The notes: a model not told the origin generated them from the sequence alone. Shown: positions 10,157 to 19,991, counted from the first letter of the stretch. The stretch: 64,000 nucleotides of DNA from Bacteroidota bacterium (GCA_947479455.1 CANJZE010000009.1:81662-145661); one strand, 5' to 3'. Numbers and translations are program-made.

Positions 10157-13100
10157 CTACCTGATTAAAGTTACTGTGCCAATTTTCTCATCCTTCTTAT
10201 CATTTAAGAAAGTGACTTTGGCTATGTAAGTAAATACTTGCGGTGTTTGCAACTGCCCTTTGTAAGTACCATCCCAACCTTCCAATTGGTTATTTGTTTT
10301 ATAAACCAATTCTCCCCAGCGGTTAAAAATTTTTACGTCCACTAATTTTATATCCTCCCCGTAAACCAAGAACATATCATTGTTGCCATCGCCATTTGGA
10401 CTAAACGAATTTGGAACAAAAACAGGCTTATGCGGTTCAACCTCCACATGCAACATAGCAGTTGTATAACAAGTTGATGTGCCGTGTTCAATGCTAACAG
10501 TAACTAAATAATCTCCGGTGCGATATGCACTTGCTACAGGATTAGCGCAATCGATACAACTCAACCCTTCAGCAGGGGTCCAACTAAAACTTGGATTAGT
10601 GGCGTTTTGATAAGAGACTTGCACCTGGTGTGCTTCGCCTAAAGGAAGAACAACCGTATCCGGATTCACCGTTGCAAGAATCGGAAGAGGTTCAAGCACT
10701 AGCACAGGTATATCGCTTTCGCAACCATTAAAACTAACAGCATGAATGGTATGGGCACCTGCTGTAAGAAAATAAAAATCACCGGAGTATTGCAAATTTC
10801 CACCGTCAACAGAATATTGATAAGGTCCATTTTGAATAGAAGTAGTGAGTATATGCGCTGCGCCATCCATGTATTGTTCTCCGTAGCAACTGGTAGAATC
10901 GGCCGAAGCAATAAACGAATCAACGGTTGCATTAGGCACACTGACCGTATCGGTTTTGGTGCAGCCATTGTTATCTGAAACAATAATTATGTAATCGCCA
11001 ATTGTTAGACCGGGAATAAGTCCGGCATTGGCAAAAATGAAATTTGACCCATCCAATGTGGCAGCATAAGTATATGGAGAAGTTCCACCTTGCGCATCAA
11101 CAGTTATGGTTCCGTTAGCATCGCCAATGCACTTTACCGGAGTAACCGAAGTATTAAAAGTCATATCTGCCGGTTCGTTTACCACACCGGCTGCAGTGGT
11201 TATACAACCGCTTTGGTCAGTTACTGTGCAAGAATAAAGGCCCATAGTAAGTCCAAAAATAGAAGAAGTGGTTCCAAGATTTATCCATAAATAAGTATAG
11301 GGTAAGGTTCCACCAGTAGCGGTAACTGTAGCACTTCCGGTTGGCGAACCATAGCATACCGCATTGGTGGTAACAACTGAAGCAGAAAATATGGAAGGTT
11401 CTGTAATGGTAAATGTTTGCGAAGCAGTGCAGTTGTTTCCATCGGTTGCAGTAACTGTTACAGAACCGGCTGGCAAACCAATTGCAGTCACACCTGTCTG
11501 CCCGGCATAATCCCACAAGTAGGTATATGGAGGTGCAATTCCTGGCGTGCCACCGGTGGCAACTACTGTTTCAGTTCCATTACTGCCACCATTACAGCTC
11601 ACAGCAGTTTGCGAAACTTCGGTAATTGAAATTGCTGAAGGTTCAGTTATCGTAAAATTAATATTGAGTGTACAGTTAGCGTCAGCTATAATTACAAAAG
11701 GGGTTCCAGCACTAACACCTGTTAATGTTGTGTTAGTAGTTGCAGGATTTCCATTCCAGCTATAAGAATAAGGTGGTGTGCCACTGGTTACGTTTACCGT
11801 AGCCGTGCCATCACTTCCTCCATTGCAAGAAGTGTTTGTAGAACTTTGCGTAGCGGTTAGCGGTGTAATAGCTGTAATTGCATACGTAGCCGTAACCGTG
11901 CACGCGTTTGCATCGGTCACTGTTAAATTATAATTATCAACGGCTAGAGAAGTTATAGCTGAATCAATAAAGGTTTGACCATTTGATTGCTCCACCCAAC
12001 TATAGGTATAAGCTACCGTTCCTCCTGCTACGTGAGCAGTAATAGAACCGTTGTTTCCGCCTGCACATCCAATCGTAACTACATCAGCCGAAGTGATAAC
12101 TAAAGGAGTTGGCTCATTGATAGTATAGGATGCTGTTGCCGTGCATGTGTTTTGATCAGTGGCAATTACAGAATAAGTTCCTGCAATCAAATTGACAGCG
12201 GCATTTCCGGTTTGCGCATTAGACCAACCCGGTGAAATAGCTCCTGTTCCACCGCTGGTTGTAATATTTATTGCTCCATTGTTTCCTCCGTTGCATAGTA
12301 CGTCAATAGTGTTAACCAAAGCAATACTCACCGCTGTTGGTTCAGAAAGTGTGAACGTTGCTGTAGCGGAACAATTAGCATCAGTAATGGTCACGTTGAC
12401 AGTGGCGGCAGTAACACCGGTTAATGTTCCGTTAAGTGTGGCTCCTGTACCATTCCAATCATAATTATAGGGAGCGGTACCGGTGGTTACACTTATTGTG
12501 GTTGTGCCATTGCTGCCACCATTACATGTCGGGTCAACTTGCGACTGTGTAAATGTAAGCGGAGTTACAGCGGTAATCTGGTAACTGCCCGTAACGGAAC
12601 AAGCATTGGCATCGGTAAGAGTTAAGTTGTAAGTATCAGGTAAAAGACCACTAATAGAAGAACCCGAATAAACCTGACTGTTCGATAAACGAACCCAATT
12701 ATAATTTAGGTTTGGAGTTCCTCCAGATGCAAACACATCAATATTTCCAGTTACGGCTCCGCTGCAACCTATATTTACCACGTTGGTTGAATCTATAACA
12801 AGTTGAGTTGGCTGTGTAATGTTGTAGGTTGCGCTGGCAGTACAACCTGTTCCATCATCTACTAATAAAGAATATGCTCCTGCTATAAGCGCGCTGGCGG
12901 TAGCCGTATTTTGTAAATTGCTCCAGGCATAAGTATAAGAACCACTTCCTCCACTCACACTTATGGCCACACTTCCGGTATTATTGCCAAAGCAATTTAC
13001 ATTGGTAACAACAGGATTATTAATAGCCACATTATTTCCTCCTATATTAATCGTTAGCGTAGCATTGTCACTAGCTGTGCAACCACGTTGGTCGGTAACA

Positions 13101-14476
13101 GTTACCGTGTAGTTTGCAGGAGCAACTCCGTTAAGTACTGAATCTGTTTGCGCACCCCCTGTCCAGGCATACGAATAAACATAAGTGCCGCCAGTTACAG
13201 TTGCAGTTAATGTGCCGGTACCCGCACCAGAGCAATTCGTTTGACTTACATCAGGCACATTCACCACCAGTTGTGTTGGCTCTGTAATAACTACAGTATC
13301 TGTACGTGTACATGCAAGGGCATCGGTAGCTGTAAAAACATAAGTGCCCGCTGATAATCCGTTTCGTGTAAGTGTAGTTGGTCCGTCTGTCCAACCATAA
13401 TTCAATGGAGGGTTTGCAGTTGTTGCTGAAACTGTAACCGAGCCGTTTGTACCACCAAAGCAGGAAACATTTTGAACAGCCGTTGTAGAAACCTGAAGTG
13501 TGCCGGCAAGATTAACGTTTACATCATCTGTAACTACTACAGGCGTACCACCTGCACAAGGCAGATAAGTTGCCTTAGCAGTATAAGTTGTGTTACTACC
13601 TGGGCAAACATTTACAGTTGCACCTGTTCCTATTGGTGTTGCTCCATTAAACCAATCAATTGTAACAATCGAAGGGCCATTAGGTGTAAATCGCCATCCT
13701 TCGTTTGTGGCATTCCAAACATTGTTATTTCTTCCTGCTGCCACATAGGCGGTGGTTCCGTTTGCATCCTGAATTCCCAAAGTAGCTAAACCATCGTTCC
13801 AACCAGTACAGGCTTCTTTGTCTTTTATGTAAACCTCTATTGCATTTGTTGTTTCATACAAAACAATTTGGTGTGTAGCTTCGGTAGTTCCCCAGCAGGA
13901 ACCGATTAAAAAAATGTCATCGAACATAGGAACTTGATAATACGACACCACAAAAATTCTGCATGGAGCAGTGCCAATAATCTGGTACTTAATTGTCCCT
14001 CCCAAAGAAGGATCAATATCATGGTACGGGCCCATGATCGAATTTGTATAGAGTGTGGGAGTAGGAAGTGTAGGGTTCGGTGCTCCGGTTGTTGCCCACG
14101 CACAAGTGCCTCCTGCTTCCGAAATATCAAACGTTATTAACCCATTTGCTCCAACCACCACCTGCGTGTAAGCCGAATCAAAAAAGCAAAAAGTAAATGG
14201 CAGATTAATTACACTAGACCAAATATCATCAATGTTTACCAATATAGGAGTTCCGGCAGTATATGAAAATGGAGTGTAAGGAATTGAAGAAACACCGTAA
14301 GTTGAAGTATTGCCCGAGTTGAAATAAGTGGCGGTCAAATTGGTACAATTGGTTCCGCAGGGCAAGGTTACATCGCCTCCCGCATTTACCTGTGGACATC
14401 CCGGTTGAGCGTTGGCAACAGTAAAAAATGAAAGAATAATAGAAGCTAAAAGGAATCGGATGTAAAATCGCTTCAT
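10157..14476 (-). CDS. SprB-repeat adhesin with gliding-associated C-terminal domain
   Basis: 1439 residues. A signal peptide (residues 1-23) precedes an N-terminal beta-rich domain (about 25-330), then about eleven SprB-type repeats of roughly 75 residues. Each opens with a Cys-Asn/Phe-Gly-Gly core (for example SCNGGSNGT) followed by GGTPPYSYSW-like and ATDxNxCT strands. An Ig-like segment and a CHU_C/gliding-motility C-terminal domain follow (FVPNSFSPNGDGNND ... IGTVTLIR), the type B T9SS sorting signal. SprB is the mobile surface adhesin of gliding Flavobacterium; homologous repeats suggest a cell-surface adhesin here, though gliding is not shown. A PorP/SprF gene lies just upstream on the same strand. 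The gene ends in TAG. Confidence 0.9.
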   Translation of the reverse strand: MKRFYIRFLLASIILSFFTVANAQPGCPQVNAGGDVTLPCGTNCTNLTATYFNSGNTSTYGVSSIPYTPFSYTAGTPILVNIDDIWSSVINLPFTFCFFDSAYTQVVVGANGLITFDISEAGGTCAWATTGAPNPTLPTPTLYTNSIMGPYHDIDPSLGGTIKYQIIGTAPCRIFVVSYYQVPMFDDIFLIGSCWGTTEATHQIVLYETTNAIEVYIKDKEACTGWNDGLATLGIQDANGTTAYVAAGRNNNVWNATNEGWRFTPNGPSIVTIDWFNGATPIGTGATVNVCPGSNTTYTAKATYLPCAGGTPVVVTDDVNVNLAGTLQVSTTAVQNVSCFGGTNGSVTVSATTANPPLNYGWTDGPTTLTRNGLSAGTYVFTATDALACTRTDTVVITEPTQLVVNVPDVSQTNCSGAGTGTLTATVTGGTYVYSYAWTGGAQTDSVLNGVAPANYTVTVTDQRGCTASDNATLTINIGGNNVAINNPVVTNVNCFGNNTGSVAISVSGGSGSYTYAWSNLQNTATASALIAGAYSLLVDDGTGCTASATYNITQPTQLVIDSTNVVNIGCSGAVTGNIDVFASGGTPNLNYNWVRLSNSQVYSGSSISGLLPDTYNLTLTDANACSVTGSYQITAVTPLTFTQSQVDPTCNGGSNGTTTISVTTGTAPYNYDWNGTGATLNGTLTGVTAATVNVTITDANCSATATFTLSEPTAVSIALVNTIDVLCNGGNNGAINITTSGGTGAISPGWSNAQTGNAAVNLIAGTYSVIATDQNTCTATASYTINEPTPLVITSADVVTIGCAGGNNGSITAHVAGGTVAYTYSWVEQSNGQTFIDSAITSLAVDNYNLTVTDANACTVTATYAITAITPLTATQSSTNTSCNGGSDGTATVNVTSGTPPYSYSWNGNPATTNTTLTGVSAGTPFVIIADANCTLNINFTITEPSAISITEVSQTAVSCNGGSNGTETVVATGGTPGIAPPYTYLWDYAGQTGVTAIGLPAGSVTVTATDGNNCTASQTFTITEPSIFSASVVTTNAVCYGSPTGSATVTATGGTLPYTYLWINLGTTSSIFGLTMGLYSCTVTDQSGCITTAAGVVNEPADMTFNTSVTPVKCIGDANGTITVDAQGGTSPYTYAATLDGSNFIFANAGLIPGLTIGDYIIIVSDNNGCTKTDTVSVPNATVDSFIASADSTSCYGEQYMDGAAHILTTSIQNGPYQYSVDGGNLQYSGDFYFLTAGAHTIHAVSFNGCESDIPVLVLEPLPILATVNPDTVVLPLGEAHQVQVSYQNATNPSFSWTPAEGLSCIDCANPVASAYRTGDYLVTVSIEHGTSTCYTTAMLHVEVEPHKPVFVPNSFSPNGDGNNDMFLVYGEDIKLVDVKIFNRWGELVYKTNNQLEGWDGTYKGQLQTPQVFTYIAKVTFLNDKKDEKIGTVTLIR

Positions 14477-14554
14477 GAGTGGTGGAATTGTTTCGTTTTA
14501 TAGATGATATTTTGCTCTGTTTCGTTGTGCGGTCTAAACTTTTCTTCCTAACTA

Positions 14555-14580
14555 AAAAAGCACCTTACTTAAGATGCTTT
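14555..14580 (-). terminator. Possible terminator after the PorP/SprF gene
   Basis: On the minus strand AAAGCATCTT and AAGGTGCTTT form a stem with one G-U pair and a four-base loop, followed by further T residues. It sits 35 bp after the stop of the upstream PorP/SprF gene and before the adhesin gene, so it could end or attenuate transcription between the two. Confidence 0.55.
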
Positions 14581-14614
14581 CTGATTATGCTGGTTTGTAC
14601 TTATTCTGCTGTAA

Positions 14615-15640
14615 TTAAAAGGTTGGACAATATTTTTCGTATTGAATAGGTCCCGGCTTTTCTTTCTTGAAAATATAAATTGCCGAAAGCTCAATTCCCC
14701 CTTGTGCTTTTGAAGCTGTTCTTAAACTTGAATGGTTTACATCGTAGCTGATTCCTACGCGGCAGTTGTAAAATTCGGCTCCTAAATTTAAGATCACCGC
14801 ATCTTTAATTCTATACCATCCTCCACCAAAAATGGCAATGTCATCATTCAGCCAATAGTTCAAACCTAAACCAACATTATACTGTTGTGCATTGGATTGA
14901 AGCATGAATAAAAAAGTTGGAGTCATACTGAAAGTATAATCGTGGTTTAGGAAAATTTCCATTCCAGCATTTACTTTATACAAATAGTTGATCTTGTTTC
15001 TTTCATCGCCCAAAAAAGATTCGCGCGGTTTTGAAAGGTGATTCATAGCAAATCCCAAGTAGTAACGGAAATTGTCTTTAGGAGCATGGGTCCACATAGC
15101 CCCTACATTTACATCGGGATAAAGAATTGATTTACCGCTGTAGCTTTCACCATTTGAAAGTTGCGTGTTCCATCCATAACCATCTAACTGCGTTTCGAAA
15201 ACTAAATTTTGCATTTTAATTTGCTTCGATACAATACCGGCTTGCAAGCCCAATGAAATTCTACCCCGACCATAACGGTCAACTGCTTTGTGATATGCCA
15301 ACGAAACCATTCCGCTAAAAGTAGTCAAGGCTCCATCGCCTGCACGATCACAATAAAACATACCTCCAACTCCAAATCCATCGTTACCTAAACGATCGCG
15401 CAGCAAAGCTGCATCGCCCGAGAACTGATAGGTTTGATAAGGAGCTACTAAACCAAGCGTAGGAATAGTAAACCATTGATTGCGATAGTTGGCTGCTAAA
15501 CGAAACATACCATTGATGTTTCCGGTCAACGCAGGATTAAGCGTTAATGGCGAAGCGTAGTATTGCGAAAAGTGAATGTCTTGCGCTAAAGCGGTAGCCG
15601 AAATTGCGAGGGCTAAAAATGCGGAGTAAATTTTTCTCAT
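14615..15640 (-). CDS. PorP/SprF-family T9SS outer membrane protein
   Basis: 341 residues with a signal peptide (MRKIYSAFLALAISATALA) followed directly by QDIHFSQYYASPLTLNPALTG, the diagnostic N-terminus of the PorP/SprF family. Repeated amphipathic strands indicate an outer-membrane beta-barrel. SprF in Flavobacterium is needed for secretion of its neighbour SprB by the T9SS, and type B cargo generally carries a cognate PorP-like protein. The adhesin gene downstream is the obvious client. A good promoter match lies 27-57 bp upstream. Confidence 0.9.
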   Translation of the reverse strand: MRKIYSAFLALAISATALAQDIHFSQYYASPLTLNPALTGNINGMFRLAANYRNQWFTIPTLGLVAPYQTYQFSGDAALLRDRLGNDGFGVGGMFYCDRAGDGALTTFSGMVSLAYHKAVDRYGRGRISLGLQAGIVSKQIKMQNLVFETQLDGYGWNTQLSNGESYSGKSILYPDVNVGAMWTHAPKDNFRYYLGFAMNHLSKPRESFLGDERNKINYLYKVNAGMEIFLNHDYTFSMTPTFLFMLQSNAQQYNVGLGLNYWLNDDIAIFGGGWYRIKDAVILNLGAEFYNCRVGISYDVNHSSLRTASKAQGGIELSAIYIFKKEKPGPIQYEKYCPTF

Positions 15641-15666
15641 GCCAAACAGTTTGAATTATGGACTGA

Positions 15667-15697
15667 TAAAAGTAGATAAATATACCTCTCTTCCAAA
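15667..15697 (-). promoter_or_regulatory. Promoter of the PorP/SprF-adhesin genes
   Basis: On the minus strand TTTG (15697-15694) is followed after 19 bp by TACTTTTA (15674-15667), one mismatch from TAnnTTTG. The start codon is 27 bp further on. Spacing and motif fit the Bacteroidota primary promoter. Confidence 0.55.
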
Positions 15698-15725
15698 CCC
15701 GATATTAAAAATAAAGATGCCGTTT

Positions 15726-16640
15726 TTAAGAAAATCGTTGTGTAATGTTTTTAAGCAGATTCGTTTGCAGATTATAGAAAGTTTCGGGGCTTGCTCCAAA
15801 GCCCTCATAAAATCGCGCAACACCCGCAATGCTTGAGCCCTCGAAATCGAGAACAAGATTTTTAGAAGCATATTCTTTTATGATTTGCGAAAAAAGAAAA
15901 TGAGAAGCACCACTCTTTTTTCCTTCAGTTGAAGAAGTGTTGATGATATTGATGATTCTGTTTTTATGCTTGATCAACAAACAGGCAGCCATCGGCTTAC
16001 CCGCTTGATCTGAAACTGCAAGGAACATTCCAGCGCTTTTTTTCGAAACTACTTCTGTGAGTTGTTTGAAAATTTTTTCGTGTTGGGGCTTGAAATTTTC
16101 TTTTGCACGATTGATATTTTGCAAATAGAATTCTTGAAAATCTTTTACCGAAGCAATTTCCTCAAACAACATTCCAGCCTTAGTAGCTTTTGAAATATTT
16201 CGTTTATGGTTTTCGGAATATTTTTTTTCGATGGAAGAAAAGGATGCACTTAAATCGAGCAGTAAATTTTTCTTTGGCAAAAGATGAAACTGTTCGCTTA
16301 CATTTTTTGCCGAATGATTGAGGTTGATATGCGCGTAGAGGTATTTGCTCGTTACATAACTCAAAAACTCTGTTTGGATTTTTGGATCAACACTTTTTCC
16401 AAAAACGCCCAGCTGTTGACAATAATACGGCTGATACAAACAAGGCACTCCAAACTTTCGCAGCCAAACCAATGGCATTACAAACTCATAATCGTTGAAC
16501 ACAAGCGCGTCCCAGTTTTCGGCAACAGAATCTAAATACCAGGTTAGCGCGTAAGGCAAACTATTCACCGCATTCTCAATGCAAGAATTCCATTTGGCTT
16601 CATCAATTTCTTTGCGCTTTATAAAATGAAGTTGGCTCAC
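15726..16640 (-). CDS. FemAB-like/GNAT-fold acyltransferase
   Basis: 304 residues without signal peptide. The two-lobed acyltransferase pattern is visible: an N-lobe with YALTWYLDSVAENWDALV and VMPLVWLRKFGVPCLYQPYY, and a C-lobe with GKPMAACLLIKHKNRIINI and SHFLFSQIIKEYA, ending in GVARFYEGFGASPETFYNL. This resembles the FemAB-like GNAT group (Acetyltransf_6) that modifies peptidoglycan or surface polymers. Its ATG overlaps the stop of the upstream polysaccharide deacetylase gene by 4 bp, so the two are translationally coupled and a joint role in envelope-polymer modification is likely. The substrate is unknown. Confidence 0.65.
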   Translation of the reverse strand: MSQLHFIKRKEIDEAKWNSCIENAVNSLPYALTWYLDSVAENWDALVFNDYEFVMPLVWLRKFGVPCLYQPYYCQQLGVFGKSVDPKIQTEFLSYVTSKYLYAHINLNHSAKNVSEQFHLLPKKNLLLDLSASFSSIEKKYSENHKRNISKATKAGMLFEEIASVKDFQEFYLQNINRAKENFKPQHEKIFKQLTEVVSKKSAGMFLAVSDQAGKPMAACLLIKHKNRIINIINTSSTEGKKSGASHFLFSQIIKEYASKNLVLDFEGSSIAGVARFYEGFGASPETFYNLQTNLLKNITQRFS

Positions 16641-17965
16641 TGTTGCTTCATTAGTTCTGCGGCTTCATAAGCCACGGTTTCAAAAACACTTCTCCAACCT
16701 TTCCATTCTTTCTCTTCGGTAAAGGAACTGTTGTGCCAAATGCCAATCATGGTGCCACCCACTTCATGCACACTTTTCATCAACTGCCGAATTTTTTCAA
16801 GTGAGTTTTCGGTGTTCGTTCTATAATAATGGGTGAAGGTGGCGTCCATAAATGTAAAAGGAAAAATGCGAAGAGAAGTTTGGTCATTGGTGCGCACATT
16901 GAAAAAATAAAATGGTGTACACATGCCCGCACGAAAGCCTGAATGTGCTGCGTACCCGAGAGAATAATCTTCAGCCATGCCATGCTTTACTAAACGCGGA
17001 TACGAAGATTGCACGTGAAAACGCAAATAATGATACCGATTTATCGTAGGTCTTTTACCAATGATTTGTTCCAGACGGTTAATTTCTAATTGGCTTTTAG
17101 AAGAAGAAATGTGGCTCTTAAAAGAGAGATGAATGCCTGTTTCTGTTTTTTTTGAAATATCTTGAATGAGTTCAATAAATTTAGGATTATCGGGAGCAAT
17201 GTTTTTATCGAAACGCGATTCATCGGCAACCAGAAAAAAAAATTTAGTGGGTATACCATTTTCGTTACACACTTTAAAAATATAATCGTACGTATCGAAA
17301 GGATCTTTAACCCTGCCACTAAGAACCAATGCTCGTTTTCGTAAATCTTTCATGTCAGATAGAAAGAATGATTTCATAAACCCCCCTAAGTTTCGTCTAA
17401 GCCCTTTCTCTAAATACGAGTACGCCATATCAATATCAAAAGTAGCCTGGTACTCAAACTTTGTTTTTTTGTAAACGAGCGATGGAAATTTTTCGGAAAA
17501 CATTTTCTGCAATTCCTTGGCATATAGATTTACCATGGGCTTATGCAAAAAACCTGCTTTCTGATTCATGCTTTGACTACCTCGGTAACGGTCGTATTTA
17601 TCGAGTTTGCTCGGCAAGTATTCTTCATAACGCGTAACCATAAAAAATGCCGATGCAAAAAGGTCGAAAGGAAGAGATGAGGTGGTTTTATAAACCGGAA
17701 AAAATCCATGAAGGCGACCATGTTCACAAAAATTGATGGGTTGTGGTTTTATTTCAGTTTCGAACAACAAGGAAACAGCCTCAAAAAATATTTCGCTGCC
17801 AATTGGTTCAGCTCCGTATGAAAATTTAGGTAAGGTTGAATTTGAAAACGATTCTTTGTCTGCTGTTATTTCATATTCCAATCCCATCAAATCGGTCAGC
17901 ACCAAATCAAAAATGTATTTGAGGCGTTTCGATTTTTGTTCAGTAAATATTAGCAGTTTGTTCAT
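16637..17965 (-). CDS. Polysaccharide deacetylase-like protein with N-terminal DUF7033-type region
   Basis: 442 residues. The C-terminal half has a divergent NodB/carbohydrate-esterase layout: ATFDIDMAYSY near residue 175 supplies the Asp-x-Asp motif, GIHLSFKSH the metal His region, and a final GTMIGIWHNSSF strand the last His. The N-terminal 150 residues resemble the region preceding such domains in Bacteroidota proteins of unknown role. No signal peptide, so it may act on a cytoplasmic or lipid-linked glycan. It begins 1 bp after the stop of the upstream gene and overlaps the downstream GNAT gene, giving a three-gene operon. Confidence 0.7.
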   Translation of the reverse strand: MNKLLIFTEQKSKRLKYIFDLVLTDLMGLEYEITADKESFSNSTLPKFSYGAEPIGSEIFFEAVSLLFETEIKPQPINFCEHGRLHGFFPVYKTTSSLPFDLFASAFFMVTRYEEYLPSKLDKYDRYRGSQSMNQKAGFLHKPMVNLYAKELQKMFSEKFPSLVYKKTKFEYQATFDIDMAYSYLEKGLRRNLGGFMKSFFLSDMKDLRKRALVLSGRVKDPFDTYDYIFKVCNENGIPTKFFFLVADESRFDKNIAPDNPKFIELIQDISKKTETGIHLSFKSHISSSKSQLEINRLEQIIGKRPTINRYHYLRFHVQSSYPRLVKHGMAEDYSLGYAAHSGFRAGMCTPFYFFNVRTNDQTSLRIFPFTFMDATFTHYYRTNTENSLEKIRQLMKSVHEVGGTMIGIWHNSSFTEEKEWKGWRSVFETVAYEAAELMKQQ

Positions 17966-17966
17966 G

Positions 17967-18695
17967 CTATGATTTTAACCACTCCTCATCTGCCGAGGCA
18001 ATAGTTTCCTTTTTCTTCTTGTAAAAAGTTTCGTTACGCAGGTATTTTGTTTTCAGCAGCGGACAAATTTTATAGCGCTCATCTTTTGTGTCTTCATACA
18101 AAACCGCCAACGTTTCAAATACATTGGTGATTCCAATTTTATCGCACCATTCAAACGGACCAAAAGGATAGTTGGTTCCCAATTTCATAGCCGTGTCAAT
18201 GTCTTCAATGCTTGCTGTTCCCTCTTGCAAAGTGTAACACGCTTCATTAATAATCATGAAAATAATTCGAGGTTTCACCAATCCTACACGGTCTTCAACC
18301 GTTCTAAATTCAATGCCGAACGCTTTCATTAATTTTTCGAGTTCTGGTGTTTCAAATTTTCTGTAAAGCGAAACTTCCCACAGCGACTGACCGATAAAAC
18401 CCGGAAGTGCATTGATGCCAAACAAGCGACATTTTATTTTTGAACCCGAAGCATAAACTGCTTCATTCAAACTGAGTTTAACTGCGTTTACAAAAACAGG
18501 AACATCTTTAAGCGATGCGTAATGCTCAATGGCGGACGGGTCATCATCAAAATTTAAATCGAAAATACAATCGTAGTCTTTGTAATCTTCGTCTTCATCG
18601 CCATCGCTGAAATCAATTTCCAATGTCTTGTTCATCGAAAGTTTTTCTCTCAGCAATTGCGCGCGACTTTCTTCTCCTGTCAACAGTATCTTCAT
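17967..18695 (-). CDS. 3-hydroxyacyl-CoA dehydrogenase C-domain protein with degenerate N-terminus
   Basis: 242 residues. The C-terminal half (GLVKPRIIFMIINEACYTLQE ... AMKLGTNYPFGPFEW) is the helical dimerisation domain of 3-hydroxyacyl-CoA dehydrogenases. The N-terminal half is short and has no GxGxxG dinucleotide motif; instead it carries the acidic run FSDGDEDEDYKDYD. NAD binding is therefore doubtful and the protein may be a non-enzymatic or altered paralogue. It is first in the operon with the deacetylase and GNAT genes and ends in TAG. Confidence 0.65.
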   Translation of the reverse strand: MKILLTGEESRAQLLREKLSMNKTLEIDFSDGDEDEDYKDYDCIFDLNFDDDPSAIEHYASLKDVPVFVNAVKLSLNEAVYASGSKIKCRLFGINALPGFIGQSLWEVSLYRKFETPELEKLMKAFGIEFRTVEDRVGLVKPRIIFMIINEACYTLQEGTASIEDIDTAMKLGTNYPFGPFEWCDKIGITNVFETLAVLYEDTKDERYKICPLLKTKYLRNETFYKKKKETIASADEEWLKS

Positions 18696-18730
18696 AGAGT
18701 TTTTACATTCGAAGTGAAAATAATTTTTTT

Positions 18731-19114
18731 ATGAACAAGCAAATCATTCAAACCGAAAACGCTCCTGCTGCTATTGGTCCTTATTCGCAAGCAGTAAAAG
18801 CTGGTGGGTTTATTTTTCTCTCAGGTCAAATAGCCATTGACCCAGCAACCGGAAATTTGGAACAAGCAGATATTGAAACTGAAACACATCGCGTAATGAA
18901 AAATATAGAAGCAATTTTAGAACAAGCGAATTTGAAATTGGAAAACATAGTGAAGGCAACTATTTTTTTAAAAAGCATGGACGACTTTGCAAAAGTAAAT
19001 TCAGTTTACTCCGCTTATTTTAAATCTGAGTTTCCAGCGCGCGAAACTGTTGAAGTTTCGCGCCTTCCTAAAAATGTAAACATTGAAATTAGTGTGATTG
19101 CGTTTGCTTCGTAG
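18731..19114 (+). CDS. RidA-family enamine/imine deaminase
   Basis: 127 residues with the full RidA signature: NAPAAIGPYSQAVKAGGFIFLSGQ at the N-terminus, the conserved substrate-binding Arg in PARETVEVSRLPK (about residue 104), and the C-terminal VEISVIAFA-type strand. RidA hydrolyses reactive 2-aminoacrylate-type enamines in the cytosol. It is divergent from the upstream operon, with 35 bp between start codons, and its 3-prime end overlaps the convergent EamA gene by 26 bp. Ends in TAG. Confidence 0.92.
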   Translation: MNKQIIQTENAPAAIGPYSQAVKAGGFIFLSGQIAIDPATGNLEQADIETETHRVMKNIEAILEQANLKLENIVKATIFLKSMDDFAKVNSVYSAYFKSEFPARETVEVSRLPKNVNIEISVIAFAS

Positions 19115-19976
19115 TGAAGTAAACTCCAGTCAAGATCATTGCCATTCCGCCTAACTGAAAAACAGAAAGTACCTCGCCATCGAGCAATCCAAGCGTTACG
19201 GCAAGCACAGGAATAATGTATGTAACGCTTGCTCCGAAAAGTGCATCGGTGCGTTGCACCAAATAATAAAAGAGCAGCCAGGCAATCAACGTTCCGAAAA
19301 TGGCTAGAAATAAAACACTGATGAGTGAAAGACTAAATCCTGTGGCTAAAATTTTTGTTGGAGCTTCCGTCATAAACAAACCGCAAAGTGCAGGAATACC
19401 AACCATCATCATGGCCATTGAAGTAGTGTAAATAGGGTTTTGGCTTTGCAGTTTTTGCTTCATCAAATTGGTGCTCATGCCATAGCAAAATGTAGCGAGT
19501 ATGGGAAGTGAAGTGTAAAGAATGTCTACATTATAATCGCCATTGCCTTTTCCGAGAACTAACACCAAGGCACCTAAAAAGCCAATGAAAACCCCCAGCG
19601 TTTTTTGTTTCGTAATTTCTACTTTGAAAAGGAAATAACCTACAATCAATGTCCAAAGTGGTGAAAGAGAATTGATGATGCCGTTAATGGCGCTTCCGCT
19701 TTTTGTCATGGAAAGCGCAAACAAAAATGCAGGCGCACCGCTACCAAAAATTCCTGAGAGAAAAACCACAAAATATTTTTCGCGCGGAATAGTTCTAAAT
19801 GCCCAAAACAAAAACGGTGTAGATGCGAGAAACGAAATACTCACGCGCAAGCACGCCAACTCAACTGGTGAAAAAAGAATCAATCCCTTTTTGATTAGAA
19901 TATAACTGCTGCCCCAAATGACGGTCAACAAGCCCAGTAAAATGAAATTGAGAAAGTTGTGATGTGAGTTTGCCAA
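19089..19976 (-). CDS. EamA/DMT-superfamily transporter
   Basis: 295 residues with ten hydrophobic segments arranged as two EamA repeats of five (residues about 10-135 and 150-285). The family motif ILLGLLTVIWGSSYILIKKGL stands at the N-terminus and YIIPVLAVTLGLLDGE near the end of repeat two. Such inner-membrane proteins export amino acids or metabolites, but the substrate is not predictable. The gene starts 15 bp after the pseudouridine synthase stop, probably one transcript, and its last 26 bp overlap convergent ridA. Confidence 0.88.
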   Translation of the reverse strand: MANSHHNFLNFILLGLLTVIWGSSYILIKKGLILFSPVELACLRVSISFLASTPFLFWAFRTIPREKYFVVFLSGIFGSGAPAFLFALSMTKSGSAINGIINSLSPLWTLIVGYFLFKVEITKQKTLGVFIGFLGALVLVLGKGNGDYNVDILYTSLPILATFCYGMSTNLMKQKLQSQNPIYTTSMAMMMVGIPALCGLFMTEAPTKILATGFSLSLISVLFLAIFGTLIAWLLFYYLVQRTDALFGASVTYIIPVLAVTLGLLDGEVLSVFQLGGMAMILTGVYFTTKQTQSH

Positions 19977-19991
19977 TGCGAAAAAAGAATT

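Noticed and set aside
12192..12464. Plus-strand frame opposite the SprB repeats
   Set aside because: It is an antisense shadow of repetitive coding DNA with repeated Val/Ala/Pro composition and no domain.
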